Shown: piece after piece, positions 43,583-44,887 of the stretch
Position numbering within the stretch: the stretch's first letter is position 1
Layout: every line of letters starts with the position of its first letter
Assembly (NCBI GenBank): GCA_002720275.1
Contig: PBHR01000039.1
Span: 1-44,887 of the forward strand
DNA length: 44,887 nucleotides
Source of the DNA: Methanobacteriota archaeon
Lineage (GTDB): Archaea > Thermoplasmatota > Poseidoniia > Poseidoniales > Poseidoniaceae
Reading direction: 5' to 3'
Translations under genes and position numbers: made by a program
The notes under the pieces: generated by a model
The model's input: the letters and a program-made list of their open reading frames with translations, nothing else
What the model was told of the DNA's origin: nothing
Database searches by the model: none

Positions 43583-44011
43583 AACATCATAACTTACAGA
43601 TAATGGTAATTCAATAGTAGAATCAGATACTAAATTTAAAACCATATTTACAGTAATATTATTTCCATCTACAATTACTTCTGTTTCAGTAAAACTAAAT
43701 TGCATACCCCTTAAGACTCCATGACTTTTTACGTCATATTCTATGGTTTCTAAAGAATCTAAAGCAGCAGCATCCAAATTCATTCCTGCATCAAAACGTA
43801 CTTGAGTTCTATTTTCTAATGCGGGAAGAAATAAAGATTCTACCTCTTCCATGGCATCAAAAACATCCGTAACATCACTAGTTCTTGGCAAATCATAACC
43901 TGCTACCTTAACCCCATATAATGACATAGATAACAAACTCATCAGTAAAACCAATCCAGCTGCTAACAACATTTGGCCAGATTCATCACTATACAATTTT
44001 TGTTTCCTCAT
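43577..44011 (-). CDS. Pilin-like secreted/membrane protein (second of a pair)
   Basis: About 144 residues from the ATG at 44011, which overlaps the previous gene's stop by four bases. It begins with a short basic segment (MRKQKLYSDESGQ) and a single hydrophobic helix (MLLAAGLVLLMSLLSMSLYG), followed by a beta-rich external domain. This is the layout of archaeal type IV pilin-like or minor pilin proteins encoded next to TadC/FlaJ homologs. The exact prepilin peptidase site is not certain. Probably a minor pilin or pilus-assembly factor. Confidence 0.65.
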   Translation of the reverse strand: MRKQKLYSDESGQMLLAAGLVLLMSLLSMSLYGVKVAGYDLPRTSDVTDVFDAMEEVESLFLPALENRTQVRFDAGMNLDAAALDSLETIEYDVKSHGVLRGMQFSFTETEVIVDGNNITVNMVLNLVSDSTIELPLSVSYDVS

Positions 44012-44466
44012 ATAGCCCCACCTCCCTGACTCCATACATCTAATGCAACACTCCAAATATTTCCAGAATCTTGTACAATAAGATAGGAAGTTACACTATT
44101 TCCAATTGGTGAACCACTAAATCCAGAAATGTCCATAGCTCCACTATTTTTCGCCACCCAACAATTTGCTTCATAGGTTGAAGGTAACCCTTGTTTAACA
44201 AAATCACATGCTTCATCATAGTTACTAGAAGATAATAATTCTGTTAATTTTGAAGTGTGATTAATTGGATCTAATGCTTGCTCACTTGCTGCTAAATCTA
44301 ATGCATCGCGGCCTGCCATAGATAATGATGCATCAATAATTTCAGAATTAGAATCAGGAACATGAATATTGATTACAAACATTGCGGACATAAAAAATAA
44401 CCAAAATAATGTTAACATTTCGATTACGTGTACTTGAGCACTTGTATCAGAAGAAAGCTTGCGCAT
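44008..44466 (-). CDS. Pilin-like secreted/membrane protein (first of a pair)
   Basis: 152 residues. A short N-terminus with DTSAQ is followed by a hydrophobic helix (VIEMLTLFWLFFMSAMFVIN) and an external domain with two Cys (CDFV and NCWV) that may form a disulfide. The layout matches archaeal pilin-like proteins of Tad-type pilus loci. It lies 16 bases after the TadC-like gene and overlaps the next pilin-like gene by four bases, so all three form one transcript. Confidence 0.65.
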   Translation of the reverse strand: MRKLSSDTSAQVHVIEMLTLFWLFFMSAMFVINIHVPDSNSEIIDASLSMAGRDALDLAASEQALDPINHTSKLTELLSSSNYDEACDFVKQGLPSTYEANCWVAKNSGAMDISGFSGSPIGNSVTSYLIVQDSGNIWSVALDVWSQGGGAI

Positions 44467-44482
44467 ATCTGCCCACCATCCG

Positions 44483-44887
44483 TTACGTAATCCTCAGCAT
44501 TCCAATTGATGGATTCAAGCCAGGGCTTATCGGAACACCAATTAATTCTGGAATAAATGAAATAAATGTAAACGAGAGTATTGCTAAAACTAACATCATT
44601 CCTGCATGTTTAAATCCAGAACTTAACCTTCCATTTGCCATTAAACCTGCCATAGCACCATTCCCTAATGCTTGCATCGTAACTCCATAAAAGAAGACTA
44701 CAAGGAATAGTAAGGGATCTATTGCTCTAATTTGCATGTTACCAATTTGTGCTGATGAATCCCCACCAGAGCCTGTATTTGATTCAGCAATAGCAGGAAT
44801 AAATACTCTAGATAAAATAACAATAACAATCATGAAAACTAAATAAGAAACCCAAATTACGGCAATATATGATGAAATTGTCCTACT
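44483..44887 (-). CDS. TadC/GspF-like pilus assembly membrane protein, C-terminal part (runs off the right edge)
   Basis: The open frame on the minus strand extends to the window end, so only the last 134 codons are seen. It contains ISSYIAVIWVSYLVFMIVIV followed by ILSRVFIP, a hydrophilic loop, DPLLFLVVFFYGVTMQALGN with GAMAGLMANGRLSSGFKHAG, and a last hydrophobic helix. The AxxxGxxxxGxxxxGxKHA pattern and the terminal membrane helices match the C-terminus of archaeal TadC/FlaJ platform proteins of type IV pili. The ATPase gene is expected further right. Confidence 0.75.
   Translation of the reverse strand, partial: SRTISSYIAVIWVSYLVFMIVIVILSRVFIPAIAESNTGSGGDSSAQIGNMQIRAIDPLLFLVVFFYGVTMQALGNGAMAGLMANGRLSSGFKHAGMMLVLAILSFTFISFIPELIGVPISPGLNPSIGMLRIT

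Noticed and set aside
1..44887. Insertion sequences, prophage, integrase or attachment sites
   Set aside because: No transposase, integrase, terminal inverted repeats or target duplications were seen; the tRNA-Gly gene has no duplicated 3' end in the window.

Overview
The window reads as a piece of an AT-rich archaeal genome (about one third G+C by eye), most likely a marine planktonic euryarchaeon of the Thermoplasmatota, probably Marine Group II (Candidatus Poseidoniales) or a close relative. The archaeal signs are an Orc1/Cdc6 replication initiator, a TBP-fold protein, an archaeal PPAT fused to a DUF359-type GTP-dependent dephospho-CoA kinase, an archaeal-type SRP RNA, a TadC/FlaJ-like pilus protein with pilin-like partners, and TTG/GTG starts preceded by GGTGA or GAGGTGA. 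The bacterial-looking metabolic genes (FabI, GlpX, a PfaA-like synthase, a BoxB-like oxygenase, an acyl desaturase) and the giant calcium-repeat protease fit that lineage. The assignment is inference; no 16S rRNA gene is present.

Layout. 1-6044: the N-terminal half of an ABC exporter (minus), divergent from a 1774-residue membrane-anchored subtilase with about 26 thrombospondin type 3-like calcium repeats (plus). 6085-18374: tRNA-Gly(UCC) on plus, then a tight minus-strand run read right to left: unknown protein, TBP-like protein, TatD-like hydrolase, FabI enoyl reductase, a 2775-residue KS-AT-(ACP)-KS-ACP-ACP-KR-DH synthase, and a phosphopantetheinyl transferase. 18455-22091: hotdog thioesterase, small winged-helix protein, a 262-bp regulatory gap with repeated GTAAC half-sites, and an unrecognised 867-residue protein with a winged-helix N-terminus. 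22118-22425: SRP RNA, then the PPAT-dephospho-CoA kinase fusion, a membrane protein, Orc1/Cdc6 and an RNase Z-like hydrolase. 26422-30036 (plus): flavoreductase, biotin carboxylase, PfkB kinase. 30028-35685 (minus): membrane protein, EF-Tu-like protein without a P-loop, class I aldolase, GlpX fructose bisphosphatase, MoaC, MoaE. 35794-42043 (plus): GGR-like flavoprotein, enoyl-CoA hydratase, BoxB-like di-iron oxygenase, unknown protein, 3-hydroxyacyl-CoA dehydrogenase, fatty-acid desaturase. 42040-44887: second enoyl-CoA hydratase, a P-loop kinase resembling 2-phosphoglycerate kinase, and the end of a Tad-type pilus locus.

How the genes fit together. The main theme is acyl-thioester metabolism. 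The CoaD/kinase fusion makes CoA; the phosphopantetheinyl transferase would load it onto the ACP domains of the giant synthase; biotin carboxylase is a possible source of malonyl-CoA; the synthase condenses, ketoreduces and dehydrates; FabI in trans completes reduction; a thioesterase, a desaturase, two hydratases and a hydroxyacyl-CoA dehydrogenase handle acyl-CoA downstream. Archaeal membranes are classically isoprenoid, so a compact ACP-dependent fatty-acid/polyketide synthase operon with its own enoyl reductase and PPTase is the most interesting system here. The second candidate is the BoxB-containing acyl-CoA oxygenation cluster, which lacks recognisable BoxA and BoxC partners.
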